The notes below the pieces were generated by a model that made no database searches, was not told where the DNA came from, and was given only the letters and a program-made list of their open reading frames with translations. Source: Tilletia caries (Eukaryota; Basidiomycota; Exobasidiomycetes; Tilletiales; Tilletiaceae). From it: 64,000 nt of DNA. The translations under genes were made by a program, and so were the position numbers. Below, piece by piece: positions 21,301-32,839 of this stretch (position 1 is its first letter; each line of letters opens with the position of its first letter). Where the stretch lies: the NCBI GenBank assembly GCA_032718865.1, contig JALUTQ010000030.1:372001-436000 (forward strand), read 5' to 3'.

Positions 21301-22127
21301 CCGGTACGGCTCGAACTTCACGGCTCGGTTAAAGGATGGGGATGAACCAGGTATGTCGCTTTTTCAACCCGTTTTCACGTCGCGTACAGCGTGCCTGATG
21401 GGTCTCTTGGGTTATGGTTGACGTTGGACTTTGCTGACCTTTGACCTTACTTCTATGAGCAGGCTCTGAGAAGGGCACACCCCAGAACAACCGCCAGTCG
21501 ACACGGCATCGAGTCCAGAGCACGCCCGTGCAAGACCTGCTCGACCTCCGCGCGTCCGCTGCGGCCGATCAGGAGACGATTGCGTCACTGAGAGCCCAGG
21601 TGGGCGAGCTCGAGCGGGAACGGGCGGTATTGAAGCCGCTGCAGACGCAGGTGCGGATGTTGTCCCGGAAGGTGGAGGTGCTCACTGTGTTGGAGAAGGA
21701 TGGCCAGCTGGAGAATACGGAGTTGCACAAGGTGAGTCGAGTTCTGACTCCTCCAGCAAGGGAGAAACAGTGCGAAACGTGAGAGGGGCTTGAGACTGAG
21801 CGCAACGCGGTTTGATTCTTCCGATAGGCCTTCAACGAGGAGCTGGACGGACTGTACGAGAACACTCAAACACCTGAGATCGAGGAGTTGACCATCTTGC
21901 GTCTGGACGCGAAGAAGACGAAGGCGGAACGGAACGAGTACAGCGCTATGGTTCGGTGAGTTGAACTTGGGTTCTACTGCGTTCAAAAGACGTCGTGCCT
22001 GGCTGACCCCGCCTCTGTCTGTGCTGGTCTTGTCTCTGTCCGCAGAGCATTAAAACGCGAGTTGGAGCTCGAACGCGGCGAGAAGGCCGTCTTCAAGGCG
22101 ATATTGGAGGAGAATGGATTGCTTTGA
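18306..22127 (+). CDS. Rho-family guanine nucleotide exchange factor (DH domain)
   Basis: The DH (RhoGEF) domain is recognisable across exons 2 and 3: FNELLNLEKSYVRRIDALY is the CR1 helix, FSCYKEYISNFD lies in the middle, and ELLMEPVQRIPRYKLLFAEL is the highly conserved CR3 helix with its PVQRIPRY core. A PH-like region probably follows (CTLFLFDDRLVIAKR). After this come long Ser/Gly/Thr-rich linkers and a C-terminal coiled coil (LRAQVGELERERAVLKPL, LEKDGQLENTELHK). The gene has about seven exons, with small last exons ending in EENGLL and TGA at 22125-22127. The N-terminus is basic (SPSPKRRRRED) with a Gln run. No CH, PB1, BAR or FYVE domain was seen, so it is not CDC24. Its GTPase target cannot be deduced. 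Confidence 0.85.
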
Positions 22128-22567
22128 AGTAGGGGATGTTCATAGCACACGTTGGGACTTGGGGGGATTAGATTATTGATTAAAGACTCGGATCCAGAAG
22201 TTGAGGACGGGGTGGGCTTGGGCTTTGTTGGCCGCGACGAAGGGGACAAGGTCGGGTCGCCGTGCTCGTTTCCCGCCATGCTACCACTACAGTACATAGT
22301 CTTAACACTGCTCTGCAATGTCGTGTGTCTTTGCCTTCGGTTTCTGTTCTTCCTCTTCTGATTCCGTCCTATGTTGTCCGTACAATGCATCGCATATCTG
22401 TATCCCCCTCCTTTTGTGTCGTGTTGCCTTCGTCCCTCTCGAAGCTCCTTATCCGCTATGGACGAGAGTGCGAGAACTCGCAACGCGGTGTGCAGTGTAT
22501 AAACCGACGACTTCGTCCGCCCAGGATTTCAAATGATTCTGTTGACACACGAGCTCCTTGTTGTCGT
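22128..22567. other. Convergent intergenic region
   Basis: This roughly 440-bp region lies between the Rho GEF stop and the stop of membrane paralog 1. It is T- and C-rich and holds both 3' ends. No gene, RNA or repeat was recognised. Confidence 0.5.
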
Positions 22568-24036
22568 CTACTTGTTGCGCGCGGCTTCGGCTGATCGCTC
22601 GCGTTTCTCGAAGTACTTTGCGAGGCTGTAACCTGGGCCGAGGATTAGCGTGGGCCAAGTGCCGACGATGAGCTATTGATGAAGGGAAAGGACTGGGGTC
22701 AGCATGGTCACAAAGAGAAAGCAGGAGAAGTCGAGGACCAAAGCGACTCACGTCTTCGAGGACGTATTTCTTCTTGGTGTGTCGGATGTACCCAGGCACG
22801 CGTCCGCTGAAGGCGGCCATGGACCAGTCATCGCATACCATGTCGATGAACACGATCGAGTACGCCGCAAGCGCGAGACCGCTGAGGTCGATCACAAAGG
22901 ACCAGGCGGCATACGAGACGGGGAAGGTGAGCTTGCAGAATTCTTGGAAGCCAAGCCTGTACACGGTCCCCGGGATCCCAAAGTAGCCGCCGAAGGAGGC
23001 GATCATCTTGCGGGCGTGCATGACTTTGTGGTAGAGATCGGGCGCGACGAGGACGAGGGCGAAGAAATAGATGCCGAGGGAGATGGTGGCCAGGGTGGCA
23101 TATGCGTCCGCTGCTGCAGTCCGTCGTGTTCCCTTGGGCAGCCTGGCGAACGGATTGTTCGTAGCGGAGACCTTGCTTCCTGCAAACGGAGGCAGGAGGA
23201 GCGGAAGCAGCAAGACGGGGTACGCCCAGAAGGCGAGGTTGGCGACGAGGGCGGGTGTCCGGTATGCAGAGGGCGTATGGGCCGCCGAGGCGATGATGAG
23301 CACTACAGTCGTGACGATCGTAAATGCCGTCTGCACCTTCCACGGCGCAGGCGAAGGTCCCGGATGAATGAGCGCCCTGCCCGCATCCCGACTGCCAGTC
23401 TTCATCGTCGTCTCCTTGTGGTTGACGATGTTCTGGGTGATCTCGCGGTGTCGGCCCCAGGCATAGATGGGGATCACGATGGAGCTGAAGCTGAAGCCGG
23501 CCAGGCCGAGGTTGCCGAAGAGGGCGCCGGCGAAGATGGTCGCGCCTCCGAGAGCTGCGGGCCGGTTCGTCTTCATTGATTCGATGCTGAAGAAGAGGAT
23601 GAGCGGGGCCATGGCACAGATGACAATCCACATCTGCAGGTGGGAGGAAGAGGGAAAGCACCGCAGCGTGTGAGCATGGGAGACAGAAGCAAGCTCTGGG
23701 GAGTAGGGGCCCTCAGCTCACCACGCCCACTGCGAACCGCTCCTTCATGGCGTCATTCCAGAAAGCGACGAGGATCAGAATAGCCTGCTTAGGCGTGAAC
23801 TTGCCATCCCCGCCCTGGAACCATGCCGGCCAGGTAGAAGGAATGCCGGCGCGCGCCGACAGTTGGCGTTCGTTCAAGGGCAGGTACTCCGTGGTCACCG
23901 TCGAGTTGGGGTCGAAGTAGATCCCGACGATGTGGACAATGATGCCGTAGATCGCGGTGACGGCGGGGACCACGTAGATGGCGCTGTCCGGCTTGAGCTG
24001 CCCCGCCCGGAAGGGGGTGATCGTTCGGGCTGACAT
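22568..24036 (-). CDS. Multipass membrane protein, paralog 1 of 3
   Basis: Three exons run from ATG 24036 to TAG 22568. No named family was recognised. The protein starts MSARTITPFRAGQLKPD and a first membrane span follows (AIYVVPAVTAIYGIIVHIV). A short loop contains TWPAWFQGG, and there are about seven further hydrophobic spans including PVLLLPLLLPPFAG. A signature shared with the other two copies is IDMVCDDWSMAAFSGRV...YVLEDV. After the last intron it ends with PTLILGPGYSLAKYFEKRE. Intron positions (after the first loop and after LEDV) match paralogs 2 and 3, so the three arose by duplication. Paralog 1 is the most divergent. A transport or lipid-related role is possible but unsupported. 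Confidence 0.75.
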
Positions 24037-24526
24037 TCTTATGTCGTGGGTGTGTGTTCTGGGGCTAGGAAAAGGAAGGTGGGGTGGGAACGATGGTACG
24101 CGCCCAATGGACAAAGGAACGGGAACGTGGCGGACCGGACAGTCGGAAGACTCGGCCAAGCGTCAGGCAGAGGGAACAGCTCGAGAAGATGGGTGGTGGT
24201 TCTTGCTCAGAAGGAAGTGATCCCCAATCCCCAAGCCCCAGCCTGATTCGAAGACCCTTACTTTGAGCTTAGCGAGTCCAGCAGCGAGCTCGGCACCTTC
24301 CTGGAGAAAGTGGTCCGAGCACACCATCCCCTTCACGGCGAGGATCCAGGCTGGAACGAACAGGAACTCTCTGCCTTGCAGCATGCCCTGAACCCCGATC
24401 CTCACTTACTTCTCACCCAGGCTCGTATGCTTTCCAAACAGTTCGAAACTCCATGATAATCAATGAATGGACGCGCTTTCTGATGCTCCGCATACGGACG
24501 AACATTTTGATTTCGATGGGAGTCCA
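24037..24526. other. Intergenic region between paralogs 1 and 2 with an orphan frame
   Basis: This 490-bp region separates the start of paralog 1 from the stop of paralog 2. On the + strand, 24247-24456 holds a stop-to-stop frame of protein-like composition (SELGTFLEKVVRAHHPL, then ALQHALNPDPHLLLTQARML) but no in-frame ATG near its start. It may be a relic exon or chance. A promoter for paralog 1 is expected here. No TATA box was seen. Confidence 0.4.
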
Positions 24527-25981
24527 CTACTCTCCCGACAGTCGTGCCTTCTCTGCCATGATCTCGCGTCGCTCGAAGTACCGTGCCCCTGTAAAGCCAG
24601 GCCCGAGGACGAGAGTAGAGGGCAGTCCGACGATCGCCTTCCGAAAGAAAAGTAGGGAATCAGTACATAAACCCCAAGCAGAAGAATGTAGACATCATCC
24701 AGGAGGCTAAACTCACATCTTCGAGCAGATGGCGCTCCTCGTGCGGCCGCTTGTACGCCGAGACCTTGCTCGAGAAGAGCCTGTACGCCCAGTCGTCCGC
24801 GACGAGGTCGATCCATGCAACCGAGAACAGCGCGATCAGGATGCCGGTGCAGTCCCAGATGAGCAGCCACTCGCCGTGAGACAGCGGGAAGGCAACATTG
24901 ATCGCGGTCCTGATGCCCTCCTCCTGGATGAATTGGATCGCTTTGAGGTATCCGATGTCCCTGACGACGGTCAACAGATGCCTGACCTTATCGCTGAGAG
25001 GGGTCACCGTCAGGTAGAGACCGAGCCACCAAAGGGGCACCGCGATCAGGGACGTATTCCGGTAGAGCCGTGCCGAATGCAGCCGTGGAGTCACAATCCT
25101 TCCCGATTTAGGCACCGGTGCGGGTTCGGCGGTGGCGGCGGACAGACCGGGAAGCAGGAGCGGGAGGAAGAAGACGGGGAAAAACTGGAAGGCGAGGTTG
25201 GACGCGATCCACTCTTGAGGATACTTCGTAGGTGAGACGTGAATGGAGAGAGCTGTGGTGAGGATGGCTAGCCCGGCCAGAAAGGATGCGACGTTCGTTT
25301 TCCAAACCCCAGCACTTGGCAATGGGTGTATGGTCGACTTGGAGATCGCCTGATTGCCGTCTTTCTGGCTCGCATTCAGCGCATCGTTGGCTCGGACGAC
25401 CTGAACGTACCGCACGTAGGCGTGGCTAGGCACAGAGATGAGGTTCGTTGCGCAACCCAGGCAGAACACTTGGCCAATCGAGGCGGTAATGAAGATATTG
25501 AGCGGGCTCAGGAGAGGGTGTCGGCCGGTCTTGGTCGATTCGAGAAGAATGTGGAGGATGAGCGGCATAGAAGCGACGGCGAGGAGCCAGAGGATACCCC
25601 TGGCGAACTGAGTAGAAAGCATGTCTCGGAAGAATCTGTCACCGAAAGCTCGAATATGATGAGCATCCAGCTTGTCTAAGTTAGGCACGCGCATCTATGG
25701 ACTCACACAACGATAATCAGTAATGTCTTGGTCAGGCTCGTCACGTCGGGATCGGAGCGAGCGCGCAAGAAGGCCGGCCAGGCATCGGACATTTGAATCT
25801 CAGCAGCAAGCTGGGAGATGTCCATTTTCACGAGGTGGTCAATCCCATTCTTGGGAGCGAAGTGAAGTGCGAGAATATGGACCAACACGCCGGCTAGGAT
25901 GGTGAGGGTCGGAATGGCGATCAGGAGTTTGGGTGAGGAGGGCCGGGACGTGGACTGCCCACGGCCTTGGACCTTGGACAT
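24527..25981 (-). CDS. Multipass membrane protein, paralog 2 of 3
   Basis: The gene runs from ATG 25981 (MSKVQGRGQSTSRP) to TAG 24527, with introns at the same places as in paralogs 1 and 3. The first span is LLIAIPTLTILAGVLVHILAL. The loop DISQLAAEIQMSDAWPAFLR is almost identical to that of paralog 3. It continues with several spans, PVFFLPLLLPGLSA, WIDLVADDWAYRLFSSKV and HLLEDV. The last exon has PSTLVLGPGFTGARYFERRE. It is far closer to paralog 3 than to paralog 1, so the 2/3 duplication is younger. Reading frames and splice sites are intact. The function is unknown. A decayed small frame and a minisatellite lie just upstream. Confidence 0.75.
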
Positions 25982-26021
25982 GGCTTTGGCTTGGGGGAGG
26001 AGATGAGAGTTAGCTCAGAGA

Positions 26022-26111
26022 TCAGATATCAGAGATGACGGGGGTTGAGCAAGAAGGAAAGCCCGGCGATGGCGAAGAAGAGGTTAGCTTAAGTACCATC
26101 GGCGACAGCAT
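26022..26111 (-). pseudogene. Decayed copy of the small upstream frame
   Basis: Starting at ATG 26111, MLSP matches the intact 27-codon frame upstream of paralog 3. Small indels (loss of 2 bases and gain of 1 near the AAGCTAACC stretch) then shift the frame. In the shifted frame the sequence still reads ANLFFAIAGLSFLL, aligning with SYLFISIVGLSFLL of the intact copy. Many differences are synonymous. It lies about 40 bp upstream of paralog 2, the same arrangement as the intact copy. Confidence 0.4.
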
Positions 26112-26941
26112 GCGCCCACAGCAGAGGACTTCGAAGCATGTTGATGAAGGAACGGCGAGTTACTGTTGGAATGAGGTCCTTGTCAATGAGGTCCTTGTCA
26201 ATGAGGTCCTTGTCAATGAGGTCCTTGTCAATGAGGTCCTTGTCCCATGTACTGCACATCACTCATGACTCAACCAGTGCATCTCTCCGCGACGTTGTGG
26301 ACGATGCGGCCGCGGAGACCGTGGACCGACGGCGGCGAAGACGTACTGTAAATCAATCTCAGTAGAAAAAACGGTGGAGGATTGGTGGAGAAATTGCCCA
26401 AATGGACCGTTTGTGGCCTCGTTCACTGGATTGTTCTGATGGCACAGCAGCGGAGCGTCTATCCGTTTCAGTGCATCAGCGATGCACATGTCTGTAAGAC
26501 CCAGACGCTAGGGTCTGGCCCTCCTGTCAGTCTGTCCCCTTTTGCCCTTTTCTGTCTGTAGCTCTGAGAGCGCGTCCCGCCAGCCCATTCTTGCCCGAAG
26601 TAAAGCGATCATGAGGCGCGACGGTGAAGCGAAGCGATTGGCAGAGATCATGAGAGTGGCATGAAGGGCCGCCTGGGGACGACTAACTACGGAAAGGCGT
26701 TCGCAGAGAGGCGGGACGTAGTGAGTCCACTTACACGGAGGGCAGAAGAACTTAAACCGACAAAGGCTGGAAGGTATCGCTGAGGGCCTGACCGCCTGAC
26801 CCTGAGGCGCCGACGGATGGACGGGGGAATCCACAGAGTCACGGATACGTGTGTTTAAATTTTGAGCTTTGAGAGCGAGGGAAGCAGGAGAGAGGAGAGG
26901 GCAAGGAGCAGTGGACAGAGAGATCAAGATTCAGAGACGTG
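26112..26941. other. Non-coding flank between paralog 2 and the retrotransposon
   Basis: Apart from the 15-bp repeat, this stretch holds no supported gene. A short hairpin (CCAGAC...GTCTGG) occurs at about 26502-26518. The part nearest 26941 is presumably the 3' non-coding end of the retrotransposon, but no terminal repeat could be defined by eye. Confidence 0.4.
26171..26245. repeat. Five tandem copies of a 15-bp unit
   Basis: The unit ATGAGGTCCTTGTCA is repeated five times without gaps. Only the last base of the fifth copy differs. Because 15 is a multiple of 3, the array is open in frame, giving NEVLV repeats or MRSLS repeats, but no gene context supports translation. It lies upstream of paralog 2 and has no counterpart upstream of paralog 3. 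The near-identity of units suggests a recent expansion. Confidence 0.95.
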
Positions 26942-29398
26942 TCAGGATGCAGGAGGCGGAGAAGACGGGCCCAGACGGCGCTGCAGAGGGGCGAGGCCAA
27001 GAACAGGATCACGGAGATAGACTCTGAAGGAGTCGGAGGCCCAGCCTCCCAAAAGTTTGATCTCCTCCACTGTGGCGCCGGCATGCCAATAGTAGGTGGC
27101 TGCCCCAATGCGGAACGAATGACCGGAGAAAGATGGGCGCCCAGCCATGCGCAGGGCGTCAGCAAAGGTATTGAGCATGGTAACCTTCGACAGTGGAGTC
27201 ATCCGTCAGCCTGAGCCCGCACGGACTTTGTAAGAGAAGAGAGAAGTGGAAGCAGAATCGAGACTGGGAACAGAGTTGAGAGATAGATGCCACAACAAGG
27301 CCTGCACGGGGTCCAGTTCAGCCATTTGAGTGCACAGAACCTTTGTCATCCCGTCCTGGCGGGTGGTTTTTGTCCAAGGAAGGGCTACTCCCAGCGCGTG
27401 GGAGCCGTCAGGGAGAGAACGAACAGGGCCCACTGCCGCACGGGTGACATGGCGGGCGGGATTGAAGAAGGTCGCGGAAGGAACGAGACGGACGTTGTGC
27501 TCGCGCTCGAGGCCAACGACGCGCTTGAGCACCGTGTTCTGCTGATGATTGCGGCCTTTACCGAGCTTGTAGCACGCAATGACACCCTGATTGTCTGAAC
27601 GAAAAGTGATGCGAGAGCCCTCCGCACCCTGACCTAGCGCTGCAAGCATGCCCAGCTCCAAGGCAACCGCCTCTCCCCAGCCGATGCCACGTCCGTCTTT
27701 CTTCCATCCGTCGTGCCAGCGCCACGCAGACCAGGCATTGCCGACGATTATGCCAACGCCCCACTCCGTGGACGCATCCACCCAAACAGTATGGGGGAAG
27801 ATGTGCGGAGGGGGCGCAAAAGATCGCACGAAGGGGGTCTGCGAGAGAGCGAGCAGCCAGATGTTGACCTCCTTCCTCACTTCGGGCTGGACGATGAGCT
27901 TCCGGAACGGTTCAGCCAGGGGCCAGCGCGTGATGAAACGCCCGAGCTCGGCAAGGAAGGGGCGAAGGTCCCTGGCGACGAAGGCGACGTGCTGAAGACA
28001 CCCGTGAAGTTGAAGGACGTCGGACAGAGACGCCCTCTCGGCGTTCCGCATGTCTCGAGCGCGCTCTGCGTACCGCTCTGCCTTATCCCGCGGGAGTACC
28101 ACCTTTCGTTCCGCAATGTTAAACACCCAGCCGACGTACTTGGGCGAGCTGCAGAAATCCACTGTCTTTTTATGATTCCACGGGAAGTCCAGCCCGTCCG
28201 TCGCCGTGATAACATCCGCTGCCTTGACAGAGTCGTTAAGCCGCAGCACGAGGAAGTCATCGACCCAACGAAAGATCCGTACCCGATGCATCAGCCTCTT
28301 AGTGATGATAGCCTTGACGCAGTCCGCCACCCGACCCCAAACGCCCGTTGCCGATACCAGACCAAAAGGAAGGAAGAAATCGAAGTAAAATTCTCCCTCT
28401 CGCAGCTGCACGACGAGGCCGGGAAGCTGTGAGCGCAGGGCGAGGATGCCTCTAAATGCCTCCTGAGCATCAAAGGTTGCCCCTTCCACGAGCTTGCCGA
28501 GATTGAGAAGAGCAGCGAAGACCTCCGTCACGCCGTCCCAGGTCGTTAGAAACTCATCCGACACAATGAAGCTGTTGATGCTGGGGTATGAACCGTCGCG
28601 GGGGTAGGACAGGTCTTGAACGAGGCGCCAGTCTCCATTGGACTTGGGTATGAGACCCATTGGTGACGACTGGAAAGGTCCCAGAACCGTCTCGACCTCC
28701 GTCCGGGTGAAGGGACCAGCCCAACGACCCTTCTCGATCTCACTTGCAGCAACCCTCCCCAACACGTCCTCATTCTCCGTGGCCGAGAGGTGGTTCGGCG
28801 GGGTCCTGGTCTCCCTGAGTGGTGGGATTCCGAAATCGAATCCATTGCGGAGCCCAGCCAGCAGGTCTCCGTAATCGTCCATGAGACCCAGCTCCAGCAG
28901 CACGCGCTCAAACCCATCAGCGTTGAGCGGGCGCTGCGCTGATTCCAGCTCCGGCCTAAGCTTGTGAAGGACCCCCACACTGCTGAGCACCGTGAGACTT
29001 CGATCCGCAGAGAGAGCAGAGGTGTGGCCAGCAAGGGGGAGAGAGGTTTGTGCAGGTGCCTCGGTTGTATGACATGCAGATGGATGTGTGGTCACTGACG
29101 CGGAGCAGGTGTCGTCGCTCGTTGCGGTACGCATACGGGGTGGTGCGACCTGCGGGGGCAGTGGTGCAGGTGGCGACGTCGTGTGGGAACTTGTCTGTGG
29201 CCCTTCCGCAAATGAAGCATGCCCCCGAGGCAGAGCGGGATCCGCCTGAGGGGCTGGGCCGAAAGGGCAGACGAGGAGCGGGGTGGCGTGAACGGGGTGG
29301 AGCTTTGGGGGTCGGTCGGGAAGGGCCAGCAGAAGGGGAATGAGCCTGGGCGAGCGGGCCCAGGAGACCCAAGGACGTGTGGTGCGGAAGGGAGCCAC
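26942..29398 (-). pseudogene. Reverse transcriptase / RNase H / tyrosine recombinase ORF with in-frame TGA
   Basis: The long frame (27206-29398) holds RT blocks: GPFQSSPMGLIPKSNGDWRL, DLSYPRDGSYPSINSFI, FDAQEAFRGI, the active-site FRWVDDFLVLR (x-x-D-D) and KTVDFCSSPKYVGWVF. RNase H follows with VWVDASTEWGVGI, GEAVALELGML and FRSDNQGVIACY (D-E-D set). The recombinase begins with GVALPWTKTTRQDGMTKV, then DPVQALLWHLSLNSVP. The frame then meets TGA at 27206-27208 and reopens at once. The distal part has GHSFRIGAATYYWHAG (H-x2-R) and GGWASDSFRVYLR (Trp and the Tyr nucleophile). The first frame's opening codon at 29398 and the roughly 150 residues that overlap gag are uncertain. One nonsense change is the only visible break in this ORF. 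Confidence 0.85.
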
Positions 29399-31439
29399 TG
29401 TATTCGTTCGCCTGCCTGATGGCGATGACGTGGGACCAGATGTTGGGTTGACACAACTTGGGATTTGGGCGGTTGGATCCGATGGTGCTGGTGTAATAGT
29501 GCTGGCGCAAGAGGGCGGAGTACTTTGCGGTCATTGCCCAGTTCCCCTGCCTCTTCGTGATACCCTCATAACCCACTTCCCACGCCGCAGCTTCGTTTGT
29601 AAGAATGGCTCGCTTGACCGGGTCAATCTGCTGCTGAGCCACGTGCCGGATGGCCTCGATGTGTCTTTTGGATGCGTGGAAATAAGTTTCGAAATCGAGA
29701 AGCTCGTCCGAGATGGCCGCCTTGGGTGGATCCAACATGGATCCCAACTGGTCCAGCAGTCGTTACCCCGTTTCCGAGATCGTCGGTGCCTTGTTATAGC
29801 CCGCAGCGATGCCTTCTGGCGTGAAATGCCATAGTTCGAGATAATGAGACCCTGCGACCTTATTGAGCGTGGTCTGACAGGGGAGTTGCACTACCTCCCC
29901 CACCGTGCCGTGGGGGTTGTACCCCAGCAGAAGAATGGGATCGTAACTAGCAGTGGAGAGGCCTGGGCCAGAAAGAGAGGATACATGCGAAGCAGAGGAC
30001 GTGTGACCGGTCGCGAGACCCGTGAAACCCGCCGAGGCAAGAGCGTCGTCGGAGAGAAATCCGGCCGCCTGCCCCGAGGTGAGTGGCCATCCAGGAGCAA
30101 GGGGCTGCGGAGCAGGGGCAGGGGCAGACATGAGAAGAGAACTGCCCTGTGCCGCTGGCTCGACGAGATCCGATCCAGAAGGGGCTGGGACCGAGCCCGC
30201 AGCCGGCTGGCCGATCAGGGTGTGGCTGTCCGCGGAACCGGCGTGCTGGTGAGCGGCCGTGACAGAGGCGTTGAAACCGTCGACGGCCGCGACAGCTGTG
30301 TCGCTGGAGGCGGCCGAGATTGGTCCAGTGGCGGCGGCGGTGACGTCCGTGCTGGTGGCGCCGGCAGTGGTGGCGGTGGCGACAAGAGGAGTGCGGGAAG
30401 CAACAGAGGAGAAGCCGGCCCCAGTCGTACTCATGATCGCCTGAACGAATGTGTTTCGCTTTGTCGGAGAGAGGTCTTGAAAAGCCTGAACAAAGGCCTC
30501 CATAGGGGTCGGAGTGTGTGACCGGCCCGGTGCGGTACCCGCGGTTGACTCCGGGGCAGCGGCAGACGACGGCGGAGCAGCGGCTGAAGGCGACACGGAG
30601 AGGGCGGCGGCTGGCGATGAGGATGGGTGGGAGGCGCCCGAGGCAGTGACGTGTGCCGTGCGTGCCGTGCCTCCAACGGCGAAGTGAGAGTCCGCATCCG
30701 TACGAGGGCGGACGGTGAGGCGATCGTCCGCGTCCGCATCCGTCACATGTGCCCGAGGCCGCTTTGTGGCCTGACCCGTAGCGCCCGATGAGCGCGTGAC
30801 AGCAGTTGCAGGAGCCGAAGCAGCGGCCGCAGTGGCTCTGGTGACGACCCGATTGATCTATTGGCGAGAACAGCAGCAGAGAAGCAGAAAGCAGAACACC
30901 GGGAGTCAGAACATGAACCGAGCACAGAACAGAACAGAACAGAACAGAGGCAGAGGCGTACTCGCCTTGGAACCAAGAGCGTCCGCGTTGGACTGACCGA
31001 TCGAAGCCGAGCGCAGCGGTGACGGAGCCGCGGATGCTGCCGCGAGGGCGCTCTGAGCAGCTGGCGTGACAGAGGGAAGAGAAGCAGCCAAAACCGAGCG
31101 GACCGAGACCGCGGGAGCAGAGGTCGAGCCCATCGTGAGCTGCGCAGCAGCAGAGGGGCGTCTGGTGGCCGCTATGGCGTTCGTGGTGTCCGAGCCTCGT
31201 GCGAGAGACGAGGGCGCAGCAGGTGAACCCGAGGCCGTGGCCGTGGTCGAGAGCTGCCAGGTAGACGCGTTGTTGAAGGCGGTTTTATGCGACTCGCCCT
31301 TAGACCGTGCACTGACATAGACGGACAGCGCTTCCGGAGAGAGGAGTTCACGAGCCTCAGCGACGTTGCTGTCGATGCTTGCTTGCGTGGCCAGGACCGA
31401 GCCGGGACGGGAGGAGTCCGAGGTGTTGCCTTCTGACAT
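28956..31439 (-). pseudogene. Gag-like ORF of the retrotransposon, with intron and in-frame TAA
   Basis: ATG at 31439 (MSEGNTSDSSRPGSVLATQ) opens a Ser/Thr/Ala-rich frame. An apparent 108-bp intron (30858-30965) with donor AAG|GCGAGT and acceptor AATAG keeps the frame, so it would be a GC-AG intron. The frame continues past ELWHFTPEGIAAGYNKA to a TAA at 29763-29765 and then on in the same frame to 28956. The distal part has Cys/His motifs: ACFICGRATDKFPHDVATC, and CMSYNRGTCTN followed by CSLCGSKSHGAQQC. The TAA may be a decay mutation or the natural end of a first ORF. The 3' end overlaps the RT frame in another phase. Confidence 0.65.
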
Positions 31440-32839
31440 GTTGAGCACTGGGAGGGTAAAAGAAAAAGGAAACGTAGAGCAAGGACAGCTTGTCTGGTGA
31501 ACGATCCTGAACCTGCTGTCTGCGCAGATGGAAGACGTACCGATCGTTGTGTCCTTCTTCCATCTTCCCTTCTTCCTCTTCCGTCTCTTCGAGGAAGGGT
31601 ATCTCATTTCAGGATCGTCACAAGACCGCTCACGAGGCCGTCTCTGTTACTTGTAACTTCGATCTAGGCTTTTGTGGAGCATCCGTGGAAAGCAAACCGC
31701 AACCCCTGCCAAAAGCTGATCTGCCACCTTTGCCACGTGAGCGTTCTCCAAATTTGCGTTGCGGTTGACAATTGACAATTGACAATCTAGTCGCCGAGCA
31801 TCGAAAACGACCACGTGAAATTTTTTTCACCACCTTCAAAACAGTCACACACCAAAAGGGAGCATAACGATCCTCAATAATAAAAAGACGCAACAACGCC
31901 GTTTGAGGCAAAACTTGCGCGAGAGAGGGCATGCTGATGAGGTTGAGTGACTGTGGATGGCTACAGGAGCGCGTGAGAGCGGGAGTGCGGAAGGGGAGGG
32001 GGTAAGGGGAAGGCGTGCGTGCTGGGCCTTGGGAGCACACACAGGCGCTTTCCACTCATTTTTACTGTCGGGCAAAAAGCGCGCTAAGGCAGATTGAAAA
32101 AGTCAGTGAAGTTTGGTGGAGCTTTCGTGGAGCTTTCGTCACCTATGGCCAACCTAAATTCTCTCGTACCCCTTTCGGTCCAGTAATTCTTACACTGAAT
32201 TGACCCGAGGCGGGGTGTTTTTGCCTTGGAAGGCCCCAATGATCATAATCGTCACTCTGCATACTAACTCCTCGCAACCATGCCTTTCCCTGCTCTTGCC
32301 TCGATGGCATCCACACACACGCAGAGTCATGCAGGGTAAAGCAAGGCCTGAGTCGTTGAGGCAGTGATGAAGTCGCTTCTGATGCCGCTTGCGCGCGATT
32401 GATGCTGACTCTGACCATCAGCTGCCTCTCAAAGATGACTAACTCTGACTCTCCTCCCATTCGGCCATGACTCTGACGCTTCTTATACCTTCTCCCGTAT
32501 ATCTTCCAACTCTGCTGTTTCTTATCCTTAGCAGGGATACTTCATGAGTAACTGGATAAATTTTCAAGTCTTTTGGATCATACCTCGTCTCTCTGTGTGC
32601 TTGTAACATTTGGAAGACATGCTTATGCTTACATTTTTCCATCCCATCCATCTCGATTACTCATCCTCTCTTCTTTCTGATCATCCTTTACTCCTTCCAT
32701 ATGTCTTCACAGTATAGTGTTTTGGAATACAGCTCTTTTCCTCTCTTCTCGCGTCCACTCTGCTCCTCTGCTACCGTTCTGATCTCATTCAGCCCTTTTT
32801 GCTCCTGGTGCCCGTCTCCTTTTCACTTCCCATACCTAC

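Larger units (their letters stand above)
26942..31439 (-). mobile_element. Tyrosine-recombinase (Ngaro/DIRS-type) retrotransposon, coding span
   Basis: Read on the minus strand the order is a Ser/Ala-rich gag-like ORF with Cys/His motifs, then reverse transcriptase, RNase H and a tyrosine recombinase. No protease, DDE integrase or LTR was seen. RT followed by a tyrosine recombinase defines the DIRS order. No methyltransferase domain separates RNase H from the recombinase, which favours a Ngaro-like lineage over DIRS1/PAT. Two in-frame stops (29763-29765 and 27206-27208) interrupt the frames, so this copy is probably not autonomous. Such elements carry split or inverted terminal repeats without target duplications. 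The true ends were not located, and the coordinates cover the coding part only. Confidence 0.85.

Noticed and set aside
22704..23579. 291-codon + strand frame over membrane paralog 1
   Set aside because: It lies opposite the conserved multispan protein, has charged low-complexity composition and opens without a convincing gene context.
26171..26245. CRISPR-like array
   Set aside because: The 15-bp units are directly adjacent with no spacers, in a eukaryotic genome.
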